From a virus: a stretch of DNA of 52,567 bases. The position numbers were made by a program, and so were the translations under genes. The notes beneath the pieces were generated by a model that was given only the letters and a program-made list of their open reading frames with translations, was not told the DNA's origin and did no database searches. Each line of letters starts with the position of its first letter. The first letter of the stretch is position 1. Location of the stretch: IMG/VR virus record IMGVR_UViG_3300044996_000405, positions 1-52,567 of that record; one strand, written 5' to 3'. Below, one piece after another: positions 7,842 through 16,956 of this stretch.

Positions 7842-8677
7842 TGAAGATTGTCATAAAAGTTGGTCCAACTGACCGTAGGGCAGGTCGTTTTGATAGCTCA
7901 TCAAACCCTGCCACAGTGGCTATTGCCGCTAAACAGCTAATTCTTGACGCTGTGCAAAATCGAGCGAATAAGATTGCTAAAGAGAAAACGGTCGAGCGAC
8001 TTGCTGCGGTTCAGGACCATGTCAGGAACGACATCGAGATTTATGCGCGTCAGATGCTCCAGTTTTTCTTCCATTTGAAATCCAATACTGACGGTAAGAC
8101 CCCTCTTCGCATTCAAATGCCTTCATATGAGAGTGGCGACGCCTTCAAATCGGCATTCTCACCTGTTGGCGTGTCGAACCCTGATCTGACCATGTCATGG
8201 CCTGCCCTCTCGACGCGTACGATCCGCAACAAGCAGGGACTGACGACCTACTTCGTACATACTGGTGAGTTGCTCGAGAAAATGCAGACGAGCTTTGCTC
8301 CCTTTCTGCAGAATGTGCTACGTCCCACGATCTCTTTCATACCAACAGACGAACCCGGAAAAGTGGGTAAGATTACAATCGCAATGCTGGGCTCCAAGAA
8401 GACGGGAATCAATCTGACGAGCTTTCCGTTTTTGAAAGATGAATCGGGTCTCTCGGCAAACAAACTAGTCGGGCTCGGAGCAAGAGATTCGGATAAAGGT
8501 CTTCTTGCTCGCCTCATGGAGGCAGAGGTCGCTGATAAACTGAAAAATTTCGGTCGGCCAGTGCAGAGACCACTTGTCGCGCCTCTAATAGCATATTATG
8601 TTCTTCAACGTTTTCCTGATGTGGTGGCTACGTCTCTCAAGACCCGCTTCAAACTAGGCAAGGTTGGTGATGAGTGA
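7841..8677 (+). CDS. Neck/tail-completion protein, unknown family
   Basis: 278 residues from ATG 7841, overlapping the HNH stop by one base. A helical N-terminal half (AIAAKQLILDAVQNRANKIA and on to VRNDIEIYARQML) precedes a region with LTMSWPALSTRTIRNKQG and a beta-rich centre. No enzyme motif. Size and place, between head closure and the tail terminator candidates, fit a tail-completion or minor neck protein of the gp10 type, but I do not recognise a family. Confidence 0.45.
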   Translation: MKIVIKVGPTDRRAGRFDSSSNPATVAIAAKQLILDAVQNRANKIAKEKTVERLAAVQDHVRNDIEIYARQMLQFFFHLKSNTDGKTPLRIQMPSYESGDAFKSAFSPVGVSNPDLTMSWPALSTRTIRNKQGLTTYFVHTGELLEKMQTSFAPFLQNVLRPTISFIPTDEPGKVGKITIAMLGSKKTGINLTSFPFLKDESGLSANKLVGLGARDSDKGLLARLMEAEVADKLKNFGRPVQRPLVAPLIAYYVLQRFPDVVATSLKTRFKLGKVGDE

Positions 8678-9125
8678 TATCACGGCTCTAGCAGCCTCTT
8701 ATGGGAGATTAATATCTGAAGCTGGGGTTGTTTTTATTGAGTATTTGAAAGCTCAACTCCCCGATCGAACTATTCTTCTGTCTCCAGAGTGTCATGAATG
8801 GACGAAGGATTTAGAGAAGACCAAGATTGGGCTCGAGGTTTCGACTCTTGAAGAGGGTTGGTCCCCTCATGACACTTGGGTCACTATTTATCAGCCTACA
8901 TTAGCATTTAAGCACCGGTATAACCGAAAATGGGTAAAGCGTAGTATCAAAGACCCCTCGTGGCTTGAGGACATGCGTCATTTCTCGCGTGAACACCGAC
9001 GAGGCACGGAACTTCATCTTCCTACTGGCATCCTTCGGATTGTGGATGTAACAAGAACCACATACGGTGGTCGTCGGGATGGGTATAATGACGAATATCT
9101 GGTGAGGTTTGAACCATGCGCTTGA
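8670..9125 (+). CDS. Small connector/tail-completion protein
   Basis: 151 residues from ATG 8670, overlapping the previous stop by 8 bases. N-terminal helix (ITALAASYGRLISEAGVVFIEYL) followed by a beta-rich, charged region with Trp/His residues. No known domain recognised. It lies in the neck-gene series, so a virion completion role is likely. It overlaps the lipoprotein start by 10 bases. Confidence 0.45.
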   Translation: MSDITALAASYGRLISEAGVVFIEYLKAQLPDRTILLSPECHEWTKDLEKTKIGLEVSTLEEGWSPHDTWVTIYQPTLAFKHRYNRKWVKRSIKDPSWLEDMRHFSREHRRGTELHLPTGILRIVDVTRTTYGGRRDGYNDEYLVRFEPCA

Positions 9126-9514
9126 TCCCCCTTGTTACTTTTTTGTTTCTTTCGGCGTGTTCGTCAACCCACCAAGCCCTGGTGACCTCACCTCCTACGA
9201 AATATCGAGCGGCGATAGTTCAAAATGTTCGTGAGAATTTCAAGGACCCAAGCTCGATTCTTGACCCGACGATCAGTGAGCCGTTTCGTGGAAACGATAG
9301 GGGCTTCGATCATTGGCTCGTATGTATTAGGGTGAATGCAAAAAATAGTTACGGCGGGTATGCTGGATTAAGTTATGTTGTATATGGGTTCTCAGGGGAG
9401 ACCATTGTTTCGAATATTGATCAGAATAGTTTGATTTCAGTTATCGGAACGTGTTCCGGACGCACTTACTCTCCCTTCAAAGAGCTTCTGCAACGCCCCA
9501 CATCCTCTTCATGA
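9116..9514 (+). CDS. Small phage-encoded lipoprotein
   Basis: Residues 1-15 form a lipoprotein signal: MRL, hydrophobic core PLVTFLFL, and lipobox LSAC with Cys15. The mature part (~117 residues) has a conserved-looking helical start (YRAAIVQNVRENFKDPSS) and a Cys-containing beta-rich core (WLVCIRVNAK...VIGTCSGR), as in small envelope lipoproteins. It is embedded in the neck operon, with overlaps at both ends (9116-9125 and ATGA at 9511-9514). It would act in the outer membrane or periplasm, perhaps in superinfection exclusion or adsorption; function unproven. Confidence 0.6.
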   Translation: MRLIPLVTFLFLSACSSTHQALVTSPPTKYRAAIVQNVRENFKDPSSILDPTISEPFRGNDRGFDHWLVCIRVNAKNSYGGYAGLSYVVYGFSGETIVSNIDQNSLISVIGTCSGRTYSPFKELLQRPTSSS

Positions 9515-9933
9515 CCCTACCCTTCTTCCGCGCCGCGCGTCTTTCCACGATCTCGTTCATTAACGAGAACAAGCCTGCAGGCACTGAGTATATTGATTGG
9601 GATGAAGGTTCAGACATACAGTCGCTTCCATCCACTGATTTAGTGGGTCTTTCAGCGTTCTCAATCAATAATGAAGGGAAGCTGCATCGAATCACCTTCG
9701 GTGTGATTGCAGGCACTCTCAATGATCCTAATCTATTTCGCATTAGTGAGTATACCGATTTTTTCTATCGACTTATGCAGCCTGAGCAAGAGTTTCCTAT
9801 CTATCATCCTGATACAGGGTTGGAGATTGGTAAGGCCATCTTTACTAACGGGGCTGCTGTACACCCATTAAATCGTTTTGAAACACGCGTTGCTCAAGCA
9901 GTTCAAGGGTCAGCTCTTATTACATTAACTTGA
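9511..9933 (+). CDS. Candidate tail terminator protein
   Basis: 140 residues from ATG 9511, which overlaps the lipoprotein stop as ATGA; upstream in-frame starts lie inside the lipoprotein gene. The N-terminal LPFFRAARLSTISFINENKP and a central DWDEGSDIQSLP/ITFGVIAG alpha-beta arrangement, plus its place directly before the major tail protein, fit a tail terminator (lambda gpU position). No diagnostic motif exists for this fold, so confidence is moderate. Confidence 0.45.
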   Translation: MTLPFFRAARLSTISFINENKPAGTEYIDWDEGSDIQSLPSTDLVGLSAFSINNEGKLHRITFGVIAGTLNDPNLFRISEYTDFFYRLMQPEQEFPIYHPDTGLEIGKAIFTNGAAVHPLNRFETRVAQAVQGSALITLT

Positions 9934-9994
9934 TCTATTCTTTGTCTCTCCCGATATCAGGGCCAGCGCTCGAGCCCTGTTTCAGGAGACCAAA

Positions 9995-10798
9995 ATGGCC
10001 GGCTACGCGAAGACCAACAAATTTCTGTTCTCGTCGGCTTCGGTGCTCGTCGCCAAGCAGGCTGATTTTCTGACGCTCAATGAAGCGGCTCACTCCCTTG
10101 GCCTTGTCAAGGATGTTGTGATCAATTCGGATCCCCAGATCGCCAGTTTGACCCAGGGCATTTTTAACGACGTCGTCGATCAGCAGGTCACGGCCAACAA
10201 CATTCAGGTGTCGTTGAACGTCTTCGAATACACGGCTCGCAATCTTGCGTATGGGCTCGCGCTGGACGGAACGCTTACGAATTTTGACGAGCTTGTCACC
10301 ACGCCGCATGCTCTTGTGGAAGCGGTGGCGCCGGCGGCTACGACTCTCAAGATCGCCACGGATGTGACGACGGAGTTCACGGTAGGCAAATACTTCTTCA
10401 TCCAGGAAGGTACCGATTCTGTCGTGCATATCGCCAAGGTGGTCTCGAGCGCTTACTCGGCGCCGGACACGACGGTCACCTTTACAGGCTACCCGGTCCC
10501 TACCGGCATGAACTTCTCGGCTGCGAACGGCCGCGTTGGTCTGCTCAGCAAGATCGACTATAACCCGGAGGCGATCTCGCAGTTCCACTGTGCTCGCATC
10601 GTCGGCACGGAGAAGGGGACGAAGCGCCCGTTCGTCCTGCATCTTCCGAAAATCCGTATTCTGAAGGGTTTCAACCTCCGGTTTTTGACCGAGAACTTCG
10701 GCAGCATGCCCTTCGAGTTCACTTGCTACACGCCCCTTGCGTCAGACGTCGGCTACCATGCCGATTTTTCGCAGAGGTTGCACATCACCAAGGGGTAA
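9995..10798 (+). CDS. Major tail tube protein
   Basis: 267 residues, GC-rich with strong codon bias like the capsid gene, CAGGAG at 9983 before ATG 9995, followed directly by a rho-independent terminator. The sequence is beta-rich with a central VTTEFTVGKYFFIQEG and a GRVGLLSKIDYNPEA region and a C-terminal PFEFTCYTPLASDVGYHADF. It is the expected gene between the tail terminator and the G/GT chaperones. It polymerises around the tape measure to form the tail tube. Confidence 0.75.
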   Translation: MAGYAKTNKFLFSSASVLVAKQADFLTLNEAAHSLGLVKDVVINSDPQIASLTQGIFNDVVDQQVTANNIQVSLNVFEYTARNLAYGLALDGTLTNFDELVTTPHALVEAVAPAATTLKIATDVTTEFTVGKYFFIQEGTDSVVHIAKVVSSAYSAPDTTVTFTGYPVPTGMNFSAANGRVGLLSKIDYNPEAISQFHCARIVGTEKGTKRPFVLHLPKIRILKGFNLRFLTENFGSMPFEFTCYTPLASDVGYHADFSQRLHITKG

Positions 10799-10817
10799 TT
10801 CCTCTTGGTTCGCGAGA

Positions 10818-10845
10818 AGAGCCGCCAGGAGGCGGCTCTTTTTAT
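10818..10845 (+). terminator. Rho-independent terminator after the major tail protein
   Basis: A perfect 9-bp stem AGAGCCGCC / GGCGGCTCT (10818-10826 and 10831-10839) with an AGGA loop, followed by a TTTTTATTT run. It lies 20 bases after the major tail gene stop and probably lowers transcription into the chaperone and tape-measure genes. Confidence 0.85.
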
Positions 10846-10894
10846 TTGTGCGCTGTTTTCCCATTTCTTCTTTAGGCCGCGCTGTGAGGGTTTC

Positions 10895-11266
10895 ATGTCT
10901 GATCCAAAAACACTCAATCCAAAAATTGCCGTCGAGGGCCGCGAAATCCTGATGTCCTATGGACTTCTCAACGAGCTCACCAAGCTTGTTGGAGACCCTA
11001 ACAAAGCTACGGTGCTGGACCTCGAACCGGAACTTGCAATGCAGGTTCTCGTGACAGTGTTGGCGCCGAGGAGTCAGTCTGGGCAGTGTGAAGATTTCGT
11101 CATGCCTGAACTTACTCCAGACGAGGCCTATCAGATTTTCGACTGGGTGAAGGCGCATCTTCTCGATTTTTTTATGAGGCGCCTTCAGTCGAGCCTGGGG
11201 GCGATCGAGGGTCGGAGGGGGGACCTGGAGAAACTCGGGTCGTTGTTGAGTGGATTAGCTCCCTAA
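10895..11266 (+). CDS. G: Tail assembly chaperone, short form (lambda G analogue)
   Basis: 123 residues from ATG 10895 (GAGGG at 10886). Mostly helical and acidic, with a TPDEAYQIFDWVKAHLLDFFMRR segment. It is the first of the two chaperone products made before the tape measure in long-tailed phages; it coats the tape measure during tube assembly and is absent from virions. The 0-frame product ends at TAA 11264-11266. A T TTT TTT slip site lies within codons 91-93 (11167-11173). Confidence 0.7.
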   Translation: MSDPKTLNPKIAVEGREILMSYGLLNELTKLVGDPNKATVLDLEPELAMQVLVTVLAPRSQSGQCEDFVMPELTPDEAYQIFDWVKAHLLDFFMRRLQSSLGAIEGRRGDLEKLGSLLSGLAP

Positions 11267-11523
11267 GTTTCGAGCAGTCTATCGTTCTTACGTTCAATAC
11301 TCGACCCTCCGCTCTCGATACCATCTATTGGTCTCACACCAAATATGATCTCGAGACTATGGTGCGGTTGAGGATGGAGCAGGAGATAGTGAGAGCGAAC
11401 TCTTTTACAGAATCTCTTATCCTCGTCGCATCACAAATCTTTGGGAATAATAAAACCGCTGAAGAACATTCTTCCATTGAGGATATGGAGTCCAGTATCC
11501 AGGAAATGATGCGAGGAGTGTAA
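10895..11523 (+). CDS. Tail assembly chaperone, frameshifted long form (lambda GT analogue)
   Basis: Joined reading: 10895-11173 in frame, then -1 from 11173 to the TAA at 11521-11523, giving about 209 residues. The -1 frame is open from 11110 to 11520 and has no start of its own near its beginning. After the slip it reads through a Gly/Pro/Glu linker (YEAPSVEPGGDRGSEG) into a well-formed domain with VVVEWISSLSFEQSIVL and HTKYDLETMVRLRMEQEI. This explains the otherwise empty 257 bases before the tape measure. Gene order and the -1 direction match lambda G-GT. The frameshift is inferred, not measured. Confidence 0.75.
11167..11173 (+). promoter_or_regulatory. -1 programmed frameshift slippery site T TTT TTT
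   Basis: A seven-T run whose first base is the third base of a GAT codon, so the 0-frame reads GAT TTT TTT ATG and both tRNAs can re-pair fully after slipping one base back. It is the only canonical X XXY YYZ heptamer I found in the overlap of the two frames (11110-11263); the GGGGGGA run at 11217 is out of register. No clear pseudoknot was worked out. Confidence 0.7.
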
Positions 11524-14500
11524 GTGGCAGACGGTAAACTCGAATTAGATGTTCAAGCTGAGGCCAAAGATATTGGTCAGGGTGTAGCGCAACTAACGAG
11601 TCAGTTAGAAGACGCCCTGACGAATGCGGCCCAACTTCGAGATCAATTCGTCAATGCCGCATCGGCTGCCAAGAAAACTGCTGCTGAAGCAAAAGCGCTC
11701 AAGCAAATCCTTGACGGTCTAAGGGCACAGTCCGCAGGCGATAATCGTGCCAAGCAATCGATTCTGGATAGTCCTTCCGTCAATAAGGGCACACTTCGTG
11801 ACGATCAGCTTGTCAACTTCCACGTAGGTGCCCTTAAGAACTCAATTAACACGACCACACAGCAGGTCCAGGCTAGGCTCATTGAAGAGTCCACGAAAGC
11901 CACCGAGCGGCTACTCAAGACAACTGCTGAGGCTATTCAAGCGCGTCTCACTAAGTCTGTTACCGACGTTGAGGCGTTGACTCGTGTCTTCAATGATCCG
12001 AGAGCGGTCAGCGGAGTTATCGGTCAGCGTATTGTGTCGGAAGGGAAGCGCACCGAGCGTTTTGCCGGCATCACGTCGTATGCGGAATTCAAGGCGAGGG
12101 AGGATGCTGATCGCGCGGCGCGTAAGGCTGAACGCGATGCGGAGCGGGCCGACGCGAAGACGCAACGTGAGGCTGATGCGGCCGCTCGGCGCGCTGACCG
12201 TTTAGCGCGCTCGGCGGACGAGCGTCGTCAGCGCGACGTGGATCGTCGGGCTTACCAGTCATCGCCGGAGGGAATCGCCTCCGGCTTCGAGAACCGCATC
12301 CGGATCTTTGCCGATTACGCGACAATCGGCGCCTCCATCCTCGCCATTCGTCAGCTCCTCGGCGCCGTCAATGAGCTGGATGACGGACTGATCCGCTTTC
12401 AGGCGATCACGCAGACGACCAATAAGGAGATGGGGACCTTCAAAGGTCAGCTTCTCGATCTGGGCGCTGCCTCGAGGTTCTCACTGAAGGATCTGACTGA
12501 GGTCGCAACCACCCTCGGCCAGACTGGTCTCTCTGCCGCGGAGGTCACGAAGACACTCCCAACGGTCATCAATTTGGCCACGGCATCAGGCGCGAGCTTG
12601 AAGGAGTCGACCGAGCTTCTGACAACTGCGCTTGGTGCTTACAATCTGGCGGCTGAGAAAACTCCCGACATTGCCAACACGATCACCACGGCGCTCAACA
12701 AGACGCGCCTGACGGTTACGCAGCTTGGACAAGGTCTATCCTACGCGGCGAACATCGCCAATGAGAGTGGTGTCTCGTTTACTGAACTCACATCTGTTCT
12801 TGCGGGACTTGCGCAGGGTGGCATCAAGAGCGGCTCGACCGCCGGCACCGGCACGCGGCAGCTCATTCAAGAGTTGATCTCTCCGACTGACAAACTGAAG
12901 GCCCTGCTAAAGGATCTCGGTATCGGACTGGATCAGATCGATATCCGAGCAAACGGTTTGGTCGGTGTTCTTGAGAATTTGACATCGAAAGGGTTTGGTT
13001 CCGCTGAAGCGCTGAAGTCGCTCGATCTTCGCGCCGCCTCGGCGTTCACGACACTAACGAGCCGTCTTGATCGTGTGAAGGCGCTCCAGGAGTCGATGCA
13101 GCTCTCTAACGCGGCAGTAGAGGGGGCCGCCAAAGCATCTGAGAGCTTAACGGCGATCTGGACGGCTCTAGGGAACAAGACTGTTGCTCTGACCGACCGC
13201 GGACTGGCGCCTATGGTCGAAGCGCTGAAGGCTCTCGGCGTCGGCCTCGGTGTCGTGGCTGACGCCGCCAACAAGCTTGGTCCTGTGCTGCCGATCCTGG
13301 GGACGCTCGGGATCGCGGGCGCGACGGGCGCCGCAGGGGCATGGGCGGTTCAGGTCGCTCGAGGAATCGGCAGCCTCGCGGCGGGCTTCATTTCCGCTAC
13401 GACAGCGGCAGGAGCGTTCAACGTTTCTTTGGCGGCGCTCGCCGCCAATCCGGTTGCTATTGCCCTGGGGATCGCTACGGCGACCGCTGGAGCCATCGCC
13501 GGCGTTGCTGCCTTCTCTGGCCCTTCCCCACTCCAGAAACGCATCGATGACGCCCAGACGTCGCTTAACGACCTCATGTCGCAGCAACAACAGACTGAGA
13601 CGACGCTGAGCACGCTGGACAAGACGATCGGCGATCTCATCGATAAGCAGGACAAGCTGAACAAAGATGGTTTCGCACGTCGAGAAGCGATTCTGCAGGC
13701 GCAGAAAGACTTCTCGAATTTCGGGCTGAACGTACAGCTCAGCACCACAACGGTCTCTGAACTGATTTCGGCGTTGCGCACCCTCCGCGGTGAGCTCTCG
13801 CAGGCTCTCCCCCAGAATTTTGCCATTCAGCGTGAGACGCTGAGAACCAAGTTGGGGCTCGATGTTCAGGCCGCTGATCTGCAGGATGCTGGTGCTGCGG
13901 GGCGTATTTTCAGCGGTATTGGAGAGAGCGGTTTTGCTTTCCGTGGGGACAATGAGAGAGCACTACGTTCCCGACTTGGAAGCGAGTTCGGTCCCCTGCT
14001 CTCCTTCCTCTTCGCAAACTCATCGACGCTGAACTTATCGGATGTTCGCGGCTCTTATGGTTCTTTGGCTGGATCGCTCACATCAGGTTTGAGTGCCCTC
14101 CGAACCTCTGGAGGAGATACGAAGCTTCTCGAGGCGCTTCTTACTGAGTTCAATGCGAAGATCAATCGTCTTTCCGGCTTGCAGGGCACGCAGGTAGACA
14201 TCAATCAAGCGGAACGTAACGGTCGTATTGCGGAGTTGCAGAGCGATCCACGTTTCGGTGGCCTGCAGTCTCGGCTCGAGGGTTCTTTGGGAGTTGCTCA
14301 GAGAGGACTGTCAGAACTTCAGGGCTCAAAGGACTCTCCTGTCGCCAAGCTTGCTCAGTTCGCTCGGCTGCGCGCTGATCTTATTTCTCGTGTTAATGAA
14401 GACGCATATCAGGTCGCTGTTGTCAGTCAGGATTTACAGCGGGAAGGCAAGAACCCTGAGGACGTAAAGATCGCTTTTCAGAAGCTCAAGGATGATTTGG

Positions 14501-16956
14501 CGAAGATCAGGACGTTTGCTCTTGATCAAGCAGGGGACCTGGAAAAGGCTGCACGTCCGCTCCAGGAGCTTGTCAATTCACAGAGTCAACGAGCCAACAG
14601 CGCTGCCCTCTCACTCGCAAATAAGAGGGCAAGAAATGCGGTCAATGTAGGAGATCTTGATCAGATTGAGACGGAGGTCATCTCCCTCATCCAGAAAGGT
14701 CGTGACCTTGAGATCGAGAAGGTTGAGATCCAAGCCGGGTTCAATAAGGAGTTGAACGACTCGCAGCGCGAAGCTGTTGTTCAGATCAAGGAAAAGGCTG
14801 AGGAGAACGTTAAGAGCGCGGAGGAGACGATGAGTCAGCTCCGCAAAAGCATCATCGATCGCTTGCTTGCTCGTGAAGGTGAAACGATCAAGGCTGAGCA
14901 GGACGCTCTGCAAAAGCACATCACCGAAATCACACGGGAATTGAACCGGCCGGGCACGACGGCGGATCGTGCTCGCATTCTCGTCGAGGAATTGAACAAG
15001 CTCTTCGATCAACTCACCGGCATTGTCCGCTCCGGCTCTACTGTGCAGTCCTCTAGAGATCTGCTGCAGGCTGGTGGCGCCCCTGCTCAGCAGCTCGCCC
15101 ACTTCGCTCCGCAGAACCGACTTGGTTACCTCCTTGCGCTCGCGAATGCCGAGAGTGGCTTCAATCCGAATGCGCAGAACGGAAAACACAGTGGCCTCTT
15201 CCAGTTCAGGTCCGACACTTTTGCTGAGAACGGCGGCGGCAACATTTTCTCGGTCGAGGATCAGGTTCGGAACGTTCTCGCGAAGATTGCCAAGGACGAG
15301 GGGGCTTTCCAAGCTCGTTTCGGCCGCGCGGCGAGCGACCGCGATCTCTACTTGCTTCATCAGCAGGGGCAGCGCGGAGGGTTGGATCTCCTCGATCCGG
15401 CGAACGCTGGGCGCCGCGCCGCGGATATTGTTGGGCAAGGCGCCGTCTTCAACAGCGGAAACAAGAACCCTGACATTCTGGCGCGTGACTTCGTGCAACT
15501 GGTCGCGGACTTCTTCGATAAGAAGACGCCGAAATTGGCGGCCGAGATCGAGGGACAGGGAGCGATCACACGATCGGCGCGAGAGGCCACCGCAGCGGTC
15601 GTCGAGCGTAAGGATTTTCTCGAGAGACTGGTTCGGGGCCGCGCGGCCAATAAGGCTGATGAGCAGTCACTGCAGACGGCCCAGGGGGTGCTCAAACAGA
15701 CCGTCGACTCACAACAGGTGCAGAACCTCGTCGCGGGGATGATCGGTTCTTTGAAGGGGTTGATGGACCGCGAAATCGCCGATTACCGCGCCAACCCCGC
15801 GAACAAGGACAAAGAGGCTGGTCAGCAGACTGCTGATATTGAGGAGATTCGTCGTAAGTTCGGTGAGCGAGCGCAAGACACGATTATTAAGAACGCCGAC
15901 TTGATTTCACAACGGATCGTGGAGGAACAGAAGCGCATTGTTGATAATCTGCAACTGCAGGTGCGTGAACAGGAGCGATTCCCTGGTCGTTATTCTGGTG
16001 AACAGATTCGATCAACGCAGCAGCAGCTTTTTGATGCGGAACGGAAGCTGGAAGTTGAAACTCAGCTCGAAGCGCGGCGTCGTGAACAGCGATTGCTTGA
16101 GCAGCAGATCGCCGCGGCGCGTTCGGTTGGGTTGATCGACGAGGATAAGATCACGTCGCTTAAGGAGAAGCAGGCTGCGCTCGAGAAAGAGATTGGGGTT
16201 CTTGAGGGGAGAAAGAACACACAGGATCAGTCGGCGGGTTCGGGCTCCATTGGTAATGCGTTCTCTAGCGGAACTCAATTGTTCTTTAGTCAGAATGGTT
16301 ACTTTAATGCCCAAGGAAAGTTTAAGAATTTTGCAGAGGAGATCCAGGGGATTTGGGCTCAGTCACTTGGAGTGATGGACTCCTCGTCTCAACAGTTCTT
16401 TGTTAACCTAGTGTCGGGAACTGTTAAAGGGAAGGATGCGTTTCGCACATTTGCACAATCTATTATCGCGTCACTCTTACAGATTGCCAGCACGACACTG
16501 ACGCATCAAGTCTTGAGAAGTCTTTTCGGTGGAGGCGCTATTGCTGGGGGGAAAGTAACTGACAGTGGAGGTCTCATCGGCGATGCCATCGGCGGGCTTA
16601 AAGGCATTCTTGGCTTTAACTCGGGGGGACTTGTCCCGGTTCAATACTTTGCCGGTGGTGGAGACGTTGTACCGGCGATGCTCACCCCTGGTGAATATGT
16701 TCTGCGCAAGAGCGCGGTCGATGCAATCGGTCGTGAGAGACTGGCGCAGTTGAACGCGATGGGGCCGAATCGTATCTCTCAATCGGACAACAACACCTCC
16801 TCCGCGCAACCGTCCATCACAAACGTTTGGGTCGTTTCGCCTGATCAGGTTCCTCCGCCGAGCGAGCGGGATATTGTGGTGACCATTGCTCGCGATATTC
16901 AGAACAAAGGCGCCTTGAGAACGCTTATTCGCTCTGTTGCTTCAGGAGCTGCGTGA
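11524..16956 (+). CDS. Tape measure protein with lytic transglycosylase domain
   Basis: 1810 residues from GTG 11524, directly after the chaperone stop, with GAGGAG at 11513. An Arg/Ala-rich coiled-coil N-terminus; a TP901-type tape-measure core at about 282-489 (LDDGLIRFQAITQTT...TQLGQGLSYAANIANESG); a hydrophobic stretch ~574-670 that could insert in the host membrane; long coiled coils; a goose-lysozyme/SLT-like domain ~1190-1310 with ANAESGFNPNA (candidate catalytic Glu 1210) and HSGLFQF; and the C-terminal FAGGGDVVPAMLTPGEYVLRK block seen in tape measures. It sets tail length, forms a DNA conduit and probably opens peptidoglycan. By the usual ~0.15 nm per residue the tail would be roughly 250-270 nm. 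Confidence 0.9.
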   Translation: MADGKLELDVQAEAKDIGQGVAQLTSQLEDALTNAAQLRDQFVNAASAAKKTAAEAKALKQILDGLRAQSAGDNRAKQSILDSPSVNKGTLRDDQLVNFHVGALKNSINTTTQQVQARLIEESTKATERLLKTTAEAIQARLTKSVTDVEALTRVFNDPRAVSGVIGQRIVSEGKRTERFAGITSYAEFKAREDADRAARKAERDAERADAKTQREADAAARRADRLARSADERRQRDVDRRAYQSSPEGIASGFENRIRIFADYATIGASILAIRQLLGAVNELDDGLIRFQAITQTTNKEMGTFKGQLLDLGAASRFSLKDLTEVATTLGQTGLSAAEVTKTLPTVINLATASGASLKESTELLTTALGAYNLAAEKTPDIANTITTALNKTRLTVTQLGQGLSYAANIANESGVSFTELTSVLAGLAQGGIKSGSTAGTGTRQLIQELISPTDKLKALLKDLGIGLDQIDIRANGLVGVLENLTSKGFGSAEALKSLDLRAASAFTTLTSRLDRVKALQESMQLSNAAVEGAAKASESLTAIWTALGNKTVALTDRGLAPMVEALKALGVGLGVVADAANKLGPVLPILGTLGIAGATGAAGAWAVQVARGIGSLAAGFISATTAAGAFNVSLAALAANPVAIALGIATATAGAIAGVAAFSGPSPLQKRIDDAQTSLNDLMSQQQQTETTLSTLDKTIGDLIDKQDKLNKDGFARREAILQAQKDFSNFGLNVQLSTTTVSELISALRTLRGELSQALPQNFAIQRETLRTKLGLDVQAADLQDAGAAGRIFSGIGESGFAFRGDNERALRSRLGSEFGPLLSFLFANSSTLNLSDVRGSYGSLAGSLTSGLSALRTSGGDTKLLEALLTEFNAKINRLSGLQGTQVDINQAERNGRIAELQSDPRFGGLQSRLEGSLGVAQRGLSELQGSKDSPVAKLAQFARLRADLISRVNEDAYQVAVVSQDLQREGKNPEDVKIAFQKLKDDLAKIRTFALDQAGDLEKAARPLQELVNSQSQRANSAALSLANKRARNAVNVGDLDQIETEVISLIQKGRDLEIEKVEIQAGFNKELNDSQREAVVQIKEKAEENVKSAEETMSQLRKSIIDRLLAREGETIKAEQDALQKHITEITRELNRPGTTADRARILVEELNKLFDQLTGIVRSGSTVQSSRDLLQAGGAPAQQLAHFAPQNRLGYLLALANAESGFNPNAQNGKHSGLFQFRSDTFAENGGGNIFSVEDQVRNVLAKIAKDEGAFQARFGRAASDRDLYLLHQQGQRGGLDLLDPANAGRRAADIVGQGAVFNSGNKNPDILARDFVQLVADFFDKKTPKLAAEIEGQGAITRSAREATAAVVERKDFLERLVRGRAANKADEQSLQTAQGVLKQTVDSQQVQNLVAGMIGSLKGLMDREIADYRANPANKDKEAGQQTADIEEIRRKFGERAQDTIIKNADLISQRIVEEQKRIVDNLQLQVREQERFPGRYSGEQIRSTQQQLFDAERKLEVETQLEARRREQRLLEQQIAAARSVGLIDEDKITSLKEKQAALEKEIGVLEGRKNTQDQSAGSGSIGNAFSSGTQLFFSQNGYFNAQGKFKNFAEEIQGIWAQSLGVMDSSSQQFFVNLVSGTVKGKDAFRTFAQSIIASLLQIASTTLTHQVLRSLFGGGAIAGGKVTDSGGLIGDAIGGLKGILGFNSGGLVPVQYFAGGGDVVPAMLTPGEYVLRKSAVDAIGRERLAQLNAMGPNRISQSDNNTSSAQPSITNVWVVSPDQVPPPSERDIVVTIARDIQNKGALRTLIRSVASGAA

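Noticed and set aside
8844-8854. CTCT-TGA-AGAG core resembling the dispersed palindrome
   Set aside because: Only the inner 8 bases match; about one such core is expected by chance in this length.
9935-10642. 235-residue open frame antisense to the major tail protein
   Set aside because: Arg/Asp-rich shadow of a GC-biased gene; no recognisable domain or ribosome binding site.
11217-11223. GGGGGGA as the frameshift site
   Set aside because: Its register relative to the chaperone frame does not fit X XXY YYZ, unlike T TTT TTT at 11167.
14611-15498. 295-residue open frame antisense to the tape measure gene
   Set aside because: Biased low-complexity content mirroring the tape-measure codons, no start context, and the opposite strand encodes a clear tape measure with a transglycosylase domain.
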